Below, one piece after another: positions 1-5,662 of a DNA stretch of 9,702 bases. The notes under the pieces are model-generated. The model was not told the origin of the DNA, did not search any database, and saw only the letters and a program-made list of their open reading frames with translations. How positions within the stretch are numbered: the stretch's first letter is position 1; the number at the start of each line of letters is the position of its first letter. Source of the stretch: Candidatus Nomurabacteria bacterium (GTDB taxonomy: Bacteria > Patescibacteriota > Minisyncoccia > Phycocordibacterales > UBA10002); assembly GCA_943354745.1 (NCBI GenBank), contig CALRDB010000038.1:1-9702 (forward strand), in the 5' to 3' direction. The position numbers and the translations under genes were made by a program.

Positions 1-81
1 CTTCCCTTTTCGCCATTTGCTCGCTTTCCAGTACTCTTTCTTCTTTTCATCAAAGACTCCCTGTTTGTGTTGCATATTCAT
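1..81 (-). CDS. N-terminal fragment of possible transposase/integrase (partial, runs off left edge)
   Basis: On the minus strand an open frame starts with ATG at 81 and stays open to the window edge, giving 27 residues: MNMQHKQGVFDEKKKEYW, then a Lys-rich stretch ending WRKGK. An in-frame TAA lies 18 nt upstream of the ATG, so the start is 81 or the second Met at 75. The short basic, Lys-rich start resembles, from memory, the N-terminus of DDE integrase-core transposases common in Parcubacteria, but only 27 residues are visible and no catalytic motif can be checked. A 7-bp inverted repeat places the ATG inside a hairpin loop. It is divergent from rpmF. The existence of a gene is plausible; its identity is a weak inference. 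Confidence 0.4.
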   Translation of the reverse strand, partial: MNMQHKQGVFDEKKKEYWKASKWRKGK

Positions 82-89
82 GGCAACAC
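67..89. repeat. Inverted repeat around the start codon of the left-edge gene
   Basis: GTGTTGC at 67-73 and GCAACAC at 83-89 are perfect reverse complements separated by 9 nt. In the minus-strand transcript the loop contains the ATG at 81-79. Such a hairpin could limit translation of the partial gene. Confidence 0.5.
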
Positions 90-190
90 GGTACCCTAAT
101 TACTATCTACCCGAGGGATTTGGGTGTCGTTTATTACTAGCTACAACGCTATTGTTGATTTTTTGCGCTGGATACGGTAAGGTAGTGTCC

Positions 191-421
191 ATGGTAGTCC
201 GAATGCGGTCAACGAAATCTCACCGAAATAACCGACGTTCACACTTCAAGCTTGTGGCGCCTCGTTTTTCCGTATGTGATTCTTGCAATAAACCCCGTCT
301 TTCACACGGTGTTTGTCCCCATTGCGGTAAATATCGAGGACGTGTCGTTGTCGATGTGCAAGCAAAAATCGACAAAAAATTGAAGAAGCAGAAGGATCGC
401 GCTAAGACAGGAGCGAAGTAG
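191..421 (+). CDS. rpmF: 50S ribosomal protein L32
   Basis: L32 is a small zinc-binding protein of the large ribosomal subunit. The 76-residue product starts MVVRMRSTKSHRNNRRSH, the basic N-terminal signature of the family. It carries two Cys pairs (C29-x2-C32 and C42-x2-C45), the usual zinc knuckle, and ends in a Lys/Arg-rich tail. The frame is open further upstream to position 17, but that extension is hydrophobic and unlike L32, so ATG 191 was chosen. A weak SD-like AAGGTAG lies a few bases before it. ATG 203 is an alternative start. L32 is usually about 55-65 residues; the extra length is the C-terminal tail. No convincing promoter was found in 82-190. A palindromic repeat and nusB follow. 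Confidence 0.93.
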   Translation: MVVRMRSTKSHRNNRRSHFKLVAPRFSVCDSCNKPRLSHGVCPHCGKYRGRVVVDVQAKIDKKLKKQKDRAKTGAK

Positions 422-442
422 TTTTCAACTTTCAAGTCTCAA
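422..442. repeat. Period-7 tandem array downstream of rpmF (3 units)
   Basis: Three consecutive 7-mers follow the rpmF stop: TTTTCAA (422-428), CTTTCAA (429-435) and GTCTCAA (436-442), consensus NNYTCAA. This is one of five period-7 arrays in gaps of this window. It is short, so chance is possible for this copy alone. Confidence 0.45.
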
Positions 443-464
443 TACATGTTTCAATGACCTAGTT

Positions 465-510
465 CCTCCTTTATAAAGGAGGTGCAGAGTCTGCGGAGCA
501 GAGGATTTTT
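465..510. repeat. REP-like palindromic element between rpmF and nusB
   Basis: CCTCCTTTATAAAGGAGG at 465-482 is a perfect 18-nt palindrome. It is followed by a second small inverted repeat (CTGC 491-494, GCAG 498-501) and a run of five T (506-510). The form (pyrimidine run, TTTATAAA centre, purine run, GC-rich tail) resembles dispersed intergenic repeats of many bacterial genomes. It might also act as a weak terminator for rpmF: 7-bp stem with TATA loop, but the T run is about 24 nt downstream of that stem. Confidence 0.5.
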
Positions 511-538
511 GAAAATTGGTAATTGAAAATTTGTAATT
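511..538. repeat. Period-7 tandem array upstream of nusB (4 units)
   Basis: Four 7-mers stand in tandem: GAAAATT (511-517), GGTAATT (518-524), GAAAATT (525-531) and TGTAATT (532-538). They can equally be read as two 14-mers with one mismatch. The array ends 9 nt before the nusB start and leaves no room for an SD. Confidence 0.6.
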
Positions 539-547
539 TACGTTAGT

Positions 548-1441
548 ATGGCTAATAGGCACCTTGCGAGATCAATAGTCCTTCAAACCCTCTACGAGTG
601 GGATTTTCGGAAGTTCTCGGCTGAGCTTGGTCCAGAGCTACTCAAGAGAAATATTGAGGAATTCGCATCAGGTCTTACCGATGCTGACTTCTTGAACGAC
701 CTACTTTCGAATATTCTCTCAAAAAAAGAAGACCTCGATAGGATTATAGAGAAAGCCGCACCTGAGTGGCCACTCGATAAAATATCAACCATTGACCGCA
801 ACGTGCTCCGTCTTGGTCTTTTTGAGCTTTTGTTTGCTAACAAAGAAGAGGTGCCGGCTAAAGTTGCAATTAACGAAGCGATTGAGCTTGCCAAAACATT
901 CGGCGGGGACAACAGTGGTAAGTTCGTGAACGGCGTTCTCGGTTCCATTTACAAAGAAATCGGCGAGCCCGGCAAGGAAGCCACTCCTCGAAAGCGAAAG
1001 ATGGAAGTACCGTTCGAGAATATGCCGATTCAGAATCTTGTGGGTGCTGTTGTTTACGCGAAACAGGGTGCTGATGTCTATCTCGGACTCGTGCATGATA
1101 TCTTCGGTCATTGGACGTTATCTAAAGGGAAACTTTTGCCCGAAGAAGATGTGAAAATTGGAGCTGTACGAAAGATTAAAGAAGAAATAAACGCTGATAT
1201 TGAACTTAAAGAAGAGTTAGGGAAGAACGAGTACGTTGCTTCAGATCCTGAGCTCGGCAAGATTAGGAAGCAGGTCCACTATTTTCTCGCGGAATCAAAA
1301 TATCTTCCCTTAAAGCTTGAAAAGACGGGAGGACTCGACGATGTTCGGTGGTTTAAACTCGGAGATATCTTGGAGCTCAACTTCTATGAGGATATTCTGC
1401 CGATTGTGACGAAAGCGATTAATTTATTATTAAAAAAGTAA
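548..1441 (+). CDS. nusB: Transcription antitermination factor NusB fused to a Nudix domain
   Basis: The 297-residue product has two parts. Residues 1-137 are a full NusB fold: an N-terminal ARSIVLQTLYEWD segment and the conserved helices around IDRNVLRLGLFELL (82-95), VPAKVAINEAIELAKTFG (102-119) and KFVNGVLGSI. NusB binds boxA RNA with S10 (NusE) and supports rRNA antitermination. After a basic linker (about 141-158), residues 160-297 form a Nudix hydrolase-like domain. Its Nudix box starts at G194, with E200, R208, E212 and E213 in register, but the Glu after Arg (position 209) is Lys and the conserved Gly (215) is Asn. One expected metal ligand is thus missing and hydrolysis may be weak or lost. 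Ordinary NusB has about 130-160 residues and ends where the linker begins. There is one continuous frame and no SD. rnc lies downstream, fitting a role in rRNA production and processing. NusB is certain; the role of the second domain is unknown. Confidence 0.92.
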   Translation: MANRHLARSIVLQTLYEWDFRKFSAELGPELLKRNIEEFASGLTDADFLNDLLSNILSKKEDLDRIIEKAAPEWPLDKISTIDRNVLRLGLFELLFANKEEVPAKVAINEAIELAKTFGGDNSGKFVNGVLGSIYKEIGEPGKEATPRKRKMEVPFENMPIQNLVGAVVYAKQGADVYLGLVHDIFGHWTLSKGKLLPEEDVKIGAVRKIKEEINADIELKEELGKNEYVASDPELGKIRKQVHYFLAESKYLPLKLEKTGGLDDVRWFKLGDILELNFYEDILPIVTKAINLLLKK

Positions 1442-1443
1442 GC

Positions 1444-1576
1444 TATACGAAAATACGAATTAAAGTCCAACGAATTGCTACGAATAAAAATCTGCCTTCT
1501 CACCTTTTAAAGGGAAGGATTGAGGTGGGGTTATTCGCAGCCATTCGTATATTCGCATAATTCGTATTTTCGTATG
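1444..1576 (+). repeat. Long imperfect inverted repeat (hairpin) in the rnc leader
   Basis: The whole gap between nusB and rnc is an inverted repeat. Outer arms ATACGAAAATACGAATTA (1445-1462) and its exact reverse complement (1558-1575) give 18 perfect pairs, plus a T-G wobble at 1444/1576. Inner arms 1471-1487 and 1531-1547 match at 15 of 17 positions. The apex (1488-1530) holds a third imperfect palindrome, with CCTTC 1495-1499 opposite GAAGG 1514-1518 around TTTTAAA. The right arm repeats ATTCG every 8-10 bp. The element ends 8 nt before the rnc start. It could be a folded RNA leader, a MITE-like repeat, or both. Confidence 0.8.
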
Positions 1577-1583
1577 TCTATTT

Positions 1584-2273
1584 ATGGACTTTTCAGCCTT
1601 TGAGAAAAAAATCGGAATTACGTTTAAAAACAAAGACCTTCTTCGTACAGCTTTCACTCACCGTTCGTATCTGAATGAGAACCGGAAGGTTGGGATGGAA
1701 CACAACGAACGCCTTGAGTTCCTCGGCGATGCGGTGCTTGAGCTTATCGTCACCGAATATTTGTACGCTAAATACCCAGAAAAAGATGAGGGTGATCTGA
1801 CGTCATATCGCTCTGCGCTCGTGAATGCAGTAACACTAGCGGGGGTCGCGGAAGGTCTCGGTATGAATGACTTCCTGCTTTTAAGTAGGGGAGAGACGAA
1901 GGATACGGGGCGCGCAAGACAGGTAATCCTCGCCAATACTATAGAAGCATTCATTGGGGCGCTGTACCAAGACCTCGGGTACGAAGCGACGAAAGGGTTC
2001 GTGTCACGGTATGTCTTTAAACTTGTCGATGACATTGTCTCAAAGAAAAAGTGGTTAGATGCGAAAAGTCATTTTCAGGAAAAAGCACAGGAAATCGTCG
2101 GGGTAACACCTTCGTACGAGACGGTTAAACAAGAAGGCCCTGATCATGATAAGCAATTTACTGTTGCAGTCTTTTTAGGAAAGGAGCGTGTCGCAGAGGG
2201 AGATGGGAAGTCAAAGCAAGAGGCCGAACAGCAAGCCGCGAAGGCTGGGCTCGAGGCGAAAAAGTGGGAATGA
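1584..2273 (+). CDS. rnc: Ribonuclease III
   Basis: RNase III cleaves double-stranded RNA and separates the rRNA precursors. The 229-residue product is of normal length. The N-terminal RIII domain has the signature NERLEFLGDAVLEL (41-54), with catalytic-site residues E42 and D49, and a second cluster LANTIEAFIGALY (116-128), with N118 and E121; Asn in place of Asp at the third position occurs in other members. The double-stranded RNA-binding domain spans about 159-227 (DAKSHFQEKAQE ... GKSKQEAEQQAAKAGLE). ATG 1584 gives the family N-terminus; no SD precedes it. The gene follows nusB across a 142-nt gap filled by a long hairpin, which in E. coli-like fashion could be cut by RNase III itself. 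No terminator with a T run was seen directly after it. Confidence 0.97.
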   Translation: MDFSAFEKKIGITFKNKDLLRTAFTHRSYLNENRKVGMEHNERLEFLGDAVLELIVTEYLYAKYPEKDEGDLTSYRSALVNAVTLAGVAEGLGMNDFLLLSRGETKDTGRARQVILANTIEAFIGALYQDLGYEATKGFVSRYVFKLVDDIVSKKKWLDAKSHFQEKAQEIVGVTPSYETVKQEGPDHDKQFTVAVFLGKERVAEGDGKSKQEAEQQAAKAGLEAKKWE

Positions 2274-2290
2274 GAGGAAGAATGTAGTAT

Positions 2291-2323
2291 TTGGAATCAC
2301 CTCAACGTTTAGGATGATTCCAA
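2291..2323 (+). other. Stem-loop exposing an anti-SD-like sequence, downstream of rnc
   Basis: TTGGAATCA (2291-2299) pairs perfectly with TGATTCCAA (2315-2323), 9 bp, with a further CCT/AGG helix inside. No T run follows, so it is not a classic terminator. ATCACCTC (2296-2303), part in the stem and part in the loop, is the exact reverse complement of the GAGGTGAT (2392-2399) that forms the SD of the next small gene and looks like the 3' end of 16S rRNA. It may be an alternative pairing partner for that SD in read-through transcripts. Confidence 0.5.
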
Positions 2324-2346
2324 GCTATTGAGATATTGCGGAGAGC

Positions 2347-2374
2347 TTGCTGTTTTTAGAATGTGTGTTATTGT
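2347..2374 (+). promoter_or_regulatory. Putative promoter of the 66-aa orphan gene
   Basis: TTGCTG (2347-2352), a 16-nt spacer, then TATTGT (2369-2374) with an extended -10 TG at 2366-2367. It fits the TGnTAnnnT pattern seen before other genes here. Transcription would start near 2381, just before the SD. The -35 is weak. Confidence 0.4.
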
Positions 2375-2387
2375 GGGGCGTATACGG

Positions 2388-2400
2388 AAAGGAGGTGATC
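2388..2400 (+). promoter_or_regulatory. Exceptionally long Shine-Dalgarno sequence
   Basis: AAAGGAGGTGATC is complementary over all 13 nt to the common bacterial 16S rRNA 3' tail (GATCACCTCCTTT). Its GGAGG core ends 8 nt before the GTG at 2404, a good spacing. No large gene in the window has an SD like it. It decides the start of the small gene. Confidence 0.75.
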
Positions 2401-2403
2401 TTT

Positions 2404-2604
2404 GTGGATTTTGGTAGTGTAAAAAATGAAGTTAAACCATCGATTGGCAGCACAGAGCTAAGCAAGGCACGAGTGAGTCTTACACATGCGATACGAAATA
2501 GCATGTCGGCAGAAGTCGTCAGACAGATGCAGGTCAATCTGAGGGCTCTGCGGGAGGTTAAGGGGTTCGTTGTCGAACAGGTCAGCAAGACTTCTGGTTC
2601 CTAA
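2404..2604 (+). CDS. Orphan small protein, 66 aa, unknown function
   Basis: The reading frame from GTG 2404 gives 66 residues. The frame is open further upstream to a TTG at 2347, but the 13-nt SD at 2388-2400 points to 2404. The product has no signal peptide or membrane segment. After a short N-terminal part (MDFGSVKNEVKPS) it looks mainly helical: ELSKARVSLTHAIRNS, then AEVVRQMQVNLRALREVKGF, with a Ser/Thr-rich end. No family was recognised. It has its own putative promoter, SD and intrinsic terminator (2627-2658), so it is probably a real monocistronic gene between rnc and the NYN gene. It could be a small RNA-binding or regulatory protein, but nothing in the sequence shows this. Confidence 0.65.
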   Translation: MDFGSVKNEVKPSIGSTELSKARVSLTHAIRNSMSAEVVRQMQVNLRALREVKGFVVEQVSKTSGS

Positions 2605-2626
2605 AAGGATAGGTCTATCTTGCTTC

Positions 2627-2658
2627 AGAAGCGCAGTGCCCGTTGGCTGCGCTTTTTT
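2627..2658 (+). terminator. Intrinsic terminator after the 66-aa orphan gene
   Basis: AAGCGCAG (2629-2636) pairs with CTGCGCTT (2647-2654), with an additional CC/GG helix near the loop, and a run of six T occupies 2653-2658. It lies 24 nt after the stop codon. Confidence 0.8.
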
Positions 2659-2672
2659 GTTTGCCGGTAAAT

Positions 2673-2681
2673 TGCTATGAT
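2673..2681 (+). promoter_or_regulatory. Extended -10 promoter element of the NYN gene
   Basis: TGCTATGAT has TG at 2673-2674 and the hexamer TATGAT at 2676-2681 (5 of 6 to consensus). The -35 position holds the T run of the preceding terminator, with no clear match. Expected transcription start is near 2688, giving a leader of about 27 nt. Confidence 0.5.
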
Positions 2682-2714
2682 TAGGCCGTATTGTTGCGTA
2701 CGGAATATTCCTAT

Positions 2715-3203
2715 ATGAAATCACAAAGAAATAATGTTGCTTATATTGATGGAGCGAATCTTCATAAGGGGTCTGAGCATTTAGGATGGAAACTTGATTA
2801 CGCTCGGCTTCGTAGGTGGCTACTTGAAAAATATGCGGTACAGAAAGCGTATTTATTTCTGGGACTGATACCTAAATATAAGAGTTTGTATACCCGTCTT
2901 CAGGAGATGGATTTCATCCTTGTATTCAAGGAAGTTATTTATGATTCCGACGGGAAGGTAAAAGGTAACTGCGATGCGGACGTTGTCGTACGAGCAATGA
3001 GAGACGCCCATGAGGGTGATTTTAGTGAAGCGGTATTGGTCTCAAGTGACGGTGACTACGCGAGTCTTGTCCGTTTTCTTGTAGAGAAAAGAAAGATAAA
3101 AGTTGTTCTCTCTCCATATGAGACAAAGAAATGCTCGGTGTTATTAAAAAGAACCGGTGTCCTTATTGCCTACATTTCCGACCAACGTCCTATTTTAGTT
3201 TAG
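2715..3203 (+). CDS. NYN domain (PIN-like) ribonuclease, LabA/DUF88 type
   Basis: The 162-residue product is essentially one NYN domain, a PIN-like metal-dependent nuclease fold. The acidic positions of the family are present: D12 and N15 in YIDGANLHKG (10-19), D87 and D89 in KGNCDADVVVRAM (83-95), and D112 and D114 in LVSSDGDYASLV (108-119). These would bind the catalytic metal, so the protein is probably an active RNase; its target is unknown. ATG 2715 was chosen because it directly precedes the first strand (NNVAYIDGAN). A TTG 24 nt upstream is in frame, and no SD is present. It has its own promoter element (2673-2681) and stands alone between two terminator-like structures, upstream of smc. 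Confidence 0.88.
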   Translation: MKSQRNNVAYIDGANLHKGSEHLGWKLDYARLRRWLLEKYAVQKAYLFLGLIPKYKSLYTRLQEMDFILVFKEVIYDSDGKVKGNCDADVVVRAMRDAHEGDFSEAVLVSSDGDYASLVRFLVEKRKIKVVLSPYETKKCSVLLKRTGVLIAYISDQRPILV

Positions 3204-3210
3204 AAGCCCG

Positions 3211-3250
3211 AAAAGAAAAAGCCCCCAAAGCGGACGGAACCGCTTCAGGG
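3211..3250 (-). terminator. Terminator-like hairpin facing the minus strand, between NYN gene and smc
   Basis: Arms 3223-3233 (CCCCAAAGCGG) and 3240-3250 (CCGCTTCAGGG) give 11 continuous pairs with two G-U in the minus-strand RNA. In the plus-strand RNA they give two C-A mismatches. The minus-strand RNA then continues GCTTTTTCTTTT, while the plus-strand tail (TCTTCTTCG) is poor. The structure thus seems built to stop transcription running leftwards, although both neighbours are on the plus strand. It may also work weakly in the forward direction. Confidence 0.55.
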
Positions 3251-3268
3251 TCTTCTTCGTGAGAATGT

Positions 3269-3277
3269 TGCTATAAT
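3269..3277 (+). promoter_or_regulatory. Extended -10 promoter element of smc
   Basis: TGCTATAAT is a perfect -10 hexamer (3272-3277) with the extended TG at 3269-3270. No good -35 lies 17 nt upstream, as is usual for extended -10 promoters. Expected start near 3284, leader about 20 nt, no SD. Confidence 0.65.
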
Positions 3278-3304
3278 ACGCCCACGGTAACATCAAAGTC
3301 AATT

Positions 3305-5575
3305 ATGTATCTAAAATCCCTAGAACTCACTGGATTCAAATCGTTCGCTAAAAAGACCGAACTCAATTTCAACACGCCCATTACGTCTATCGTCGGGCCG
3401 AACGGGAGTGGTAAGAGCAATACCGCCGAGGCGTTTCGTTTTGTGCTTGGAGAACAGTCCATTAAGAGTATGCGGGGGAAGCGCACCGAGGACCTCATCT
3501 GGAACGGATCGCCCGAAATGGCGCGTTCGAATCGTGCTTCGGTAAAACTTGTTTTCGACAACCGAAAACGTCTTCTTAATCTAGATGTAGATGAGGTTGT
3601 TATCGAGCGTGTCATTTTCCGAGATGCATCTAGCGAGTATGTGGTGAACGGCTCGCCCGTTCGTCTTCGGGATATTGTAGAGCTTCTTGCGGGCGCTCAT
3701 ATCGGATCGTCGGGACACCATATCATTTCGCAAGGGGAAGCGGATCGGATTTTGAATGCTAACATGCGCGAGCGCCGAGAAATGATAGAGGACGCGCTTG
3801 GTCTCAAAATCTACCAATGGAAACGGGAAGAATCAGAAAGGAAACTCGAGAAGACAGAGGAAAATATGAAGCAGGTGCAATCGCTTCGAAGGGAAATCGC
3901 ACCTCATATTTTATTTTTGAAAAAACAGGTTGAGAAAATAGAAAAGACAAAACAACTTAAGGAAGAACTTCGCACTCTCTATGGGGAATATCTAAAACGC
4001 GAGCATGTGCATATTGGGGTCTCAAAAGAGCGGATAGCGAACGAAGAACGCGATCCCAAAGAAGAACTCGCTAAGCTTAACGAACAGCTCCTCGCTTCAA
4101 AAAAGGTGCTTGCCGAGACTCATGGAGAGGATGCAAAAACCAAAGCGGTTATTGCCGTTGAAGAACGACTCAATGGTCTACGTAAGGAACGTGAGCAGAT
4201 TTCCCGTGACGTGGGTCGTCTTGAAGGAGAAATAGCAGCTGCAGAGCGTATGAAACATGCTCAGGCATTTGTGCACACAAATGAGGCACTTATTCCAATT
4301 TCCGAAATTGAGTCAATCGCGAAAAAAGCTGAAGGTATATTTTTGACTGAAGACGTGACGGTGCTTCGATCGGTGTTTTCTGTGTTACAGCAAGCACTTT
4401 CTAGTTTGCTTGAGAAGTATCGGCAGAAGAAGGGTCCATCAAGCGATGGTATTGACGGTGACATTGCTGTGCTGAAAGAGCGAAAACAGCAGGCAGAGAA
4501 AAAACTCCATGATATCCAAACTTCCGAGCGTGAAGTGGTACAAGACGAGAAAAAACTTAGAACGGAAATCGATCGAGAAAAGGATTCCAGTCGAGACGCT
4601 GAAAAGGAAGTCTTTCGCATTATGGCGCGGCAAAATGAGCTCCATGGGATACTAAACGCACTCCGATTACGTTTCGAAGAGATGGAGCATCTCGAAGGAG
4701 ATTTTAAGCGTGAGATTGCTGAGGGTGCCATTCTTGTGGGCCGGGAAATACTTGAATATCAAAATGTAAAAATCAAAAAGGAAAACGGAGAAGATGTAAC
4801 AGTGGAGGAATTGGCTAAAGAGGAAAGAGTTGCCCAAGAAGACCGACGTCGCAAGGTTGAGAGACTTAAGATTCGTATTGAGGATGCCGGTGGTGGAAGC
4901 GGAGCGGAGGTGGTGAAGGAGTTTGAGGAAGCAACAGAGCGCGATCAATTCTTGGCGCGTGAGATTGCCGATTTGGAAAAGAGTGCTGAGACACTCCGAC
5001 TACTTATCGTGGAACTTGAACAAAAACTTGATCAAGAATTTCGGGATGGTATCGAGAAAATAAATCGAGAGTTTCAAAATTATTTTTCGCTTATGTTCGG
5101 TGGAGGGACGGCACGGCTCGCGCTTACCAAGCCCGAGAAAAAAGTCCGAAAGGAAGTTGATGATCTCTTGCTCGATGGGGAAGCAATGGCAGCGGCGGCA
5201 AGTGAGAATACAGAGCAAGAAACAGGTATTGATATTGAAGTTAATTTGCCACGGAAGAAGATAAAGGCTCTCATGATGCTTTCGGGAGGTGAGCGAGCCT
5301 TGACCTCAATCGCACTTCTTTTCGCTATGTCGCAGGTGAAACCACCACCGTTCATCATTCTCGACGAGACCGATGCCGCGCTCGATGAGGCGAACTCAAA
5401 AAAGTACGGCGATATGGTTGAAAATCTCTCGAAGTATTCTCAGCTTATTCTTATCACTCATAACCGTGAGACGATGTCTCGCGCCGGTGTTATTTATGGC
5501 GTGACGATGGATAAGAGCGGGGTTTCAAAACTTCTCTCCATCGCGTTTGATGAAGCCGTGGCGGTAGCAAAATGA
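3305..5575 (+). CDS. smc: Short SMC-family chromosome segregation ATPase, apparently without hinge
   Basis: SMC proteins organise and segregate the chromosome by ATP-driven DNA loop formation. Both halves of the ABC head are complete. The N-terminal half has LTGFKSFAKKTEL, Walker A GPNGSGKS (31-38) and the Q-loop Q143. The C-terminal half has signature LSGGE (659-663), Walker B with D687 and E688 in FIILDETDAALDEAN, and H719 in LITHN. Coiled coil, rich in Glu/Lys/Arg, fills about 170-330 and 385-590. Bacterial Smc normally has about 1150-1200 residues with a 150-residue globular hinge midway; this one has 756. Only a short non-charged stretch (about 325-375, LIPISEIESIAKKAEG onwards) stands at the middle, with no hinge-like Gly-rich region and no CxxC zinc hook. 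The head motifs favour Smc over RecN or Rad50. No scpA or scpB lies nearby. It is convergent with the minus-strand block. Confidence 0.9.
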   Translation: MYLKSLELTGFKSFAKKTELNFNTPITSIVGPNGSGKSNTAEAFRFVLGEQSIKSMRGKRTEDLIWNGSPEMARSNRASVKLVFDNRKRLLNLDVDEVVIERVIFRDASSEYVVNGSPVRLRDIVELLAGAHIGSSGHHIISQGEADRILNANMRERREMIEDALGLKIYQWKREESERKLEKTEENMKQVQSLRREIAPHILFLKKQVEKIEKTKQLKEELRTLYGEYLKREHVHIGVSKERIANEERDPKEELAKLNEQLLASKKVLAETHGEDAKTKAVIAVEERLNGLRKEREQISRDVGRLEGEIAAAERMKHAQAFVHTNEALIPISEIESIAKKAEGIFLTEDVTVLRSVFSVLQQALSSLLEKYRQKKGPSSDGIDGDIAVLKERKQQAEKKLHDIQTSEREVVQDEKKLRTEIDREKDSSRDAEKEVFRIMARQNELHGILNALRLRFEEMEHLEGDFKREIAEGAILVGREILEYQNVKIKKENGEDVTVEELAKEERVAQEDRRRKVERLKIRIEDAGGGSGAEVVKEFEEATERDQFLAREIADLEKSAETLRLLIVELEQKLDQEFRDGIEKINREFQNYFSLMFGGGTARLALTKPEKKVRKEVDDLLLDGEAMAAAASENTEQETGIDIEVNLPRKKIKALMMLSGGERALTSIALLFAMSQVKPPPFIILDETDAALDEANSKKYGDMVENLSKYSQLILITHNRETMSRAGVIYGVTMDKSGVSKLLSIAFDEAVAVAK

Positions 5576-5616
5576 TACAAATAAGTTGTGACTCTCATGG
5601 GAATGACAGAGACAAC

Positions 5617-5659
5617 AAAAAACCGCATACTCATTTTGCAAAAGCAAATGGAGATGCGG
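5617..5659 (-). terminator. Intrinsic terminator of the minus-strand operon, between convergent genes
   Basis: On the minus strand CCGCAT (arms 5654-5659 and 5623-5628) with an inner CATTT/AAATG helix forms a long interrupted stem. It is followed by six T (5622-5617). It lies directly after the stop of the LuxR-HTH gene. There is no T run in the plus direction, so smc has no clear terminator of its own here. Confidence 0.75.
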
Positions 5660-5662
5660 TAT

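Noticed and set aside
17..190. Upstream extension of the rpmF frame to an ATG-like start at 17
   Set aside because: The extension encodes hydrophobic, Cys-rich sequence unlike L32 and overlaps the divergent left-edge frame. The L32 signature begins at ATG 191.
1444..1576. Terminator of nusB
   Set aside because: No T run follows the outer stem; the element is far longer than a terminator and reaches to the rnc start codon.
2388..2400. A fragment of a 16S rRNA gene
   Set aside because: The orientation is the complement of the 16S 3' end, the match is limited to the SD region, and a start codon stands at ideal spacing.
4261..4731. 156-codon open frame on the minus strand inside smc
   Set aside because: It is rich in Ser/Phe/Arg as expected for the reverse of coiled-coil codons, matches no family, and smc is complete across it.
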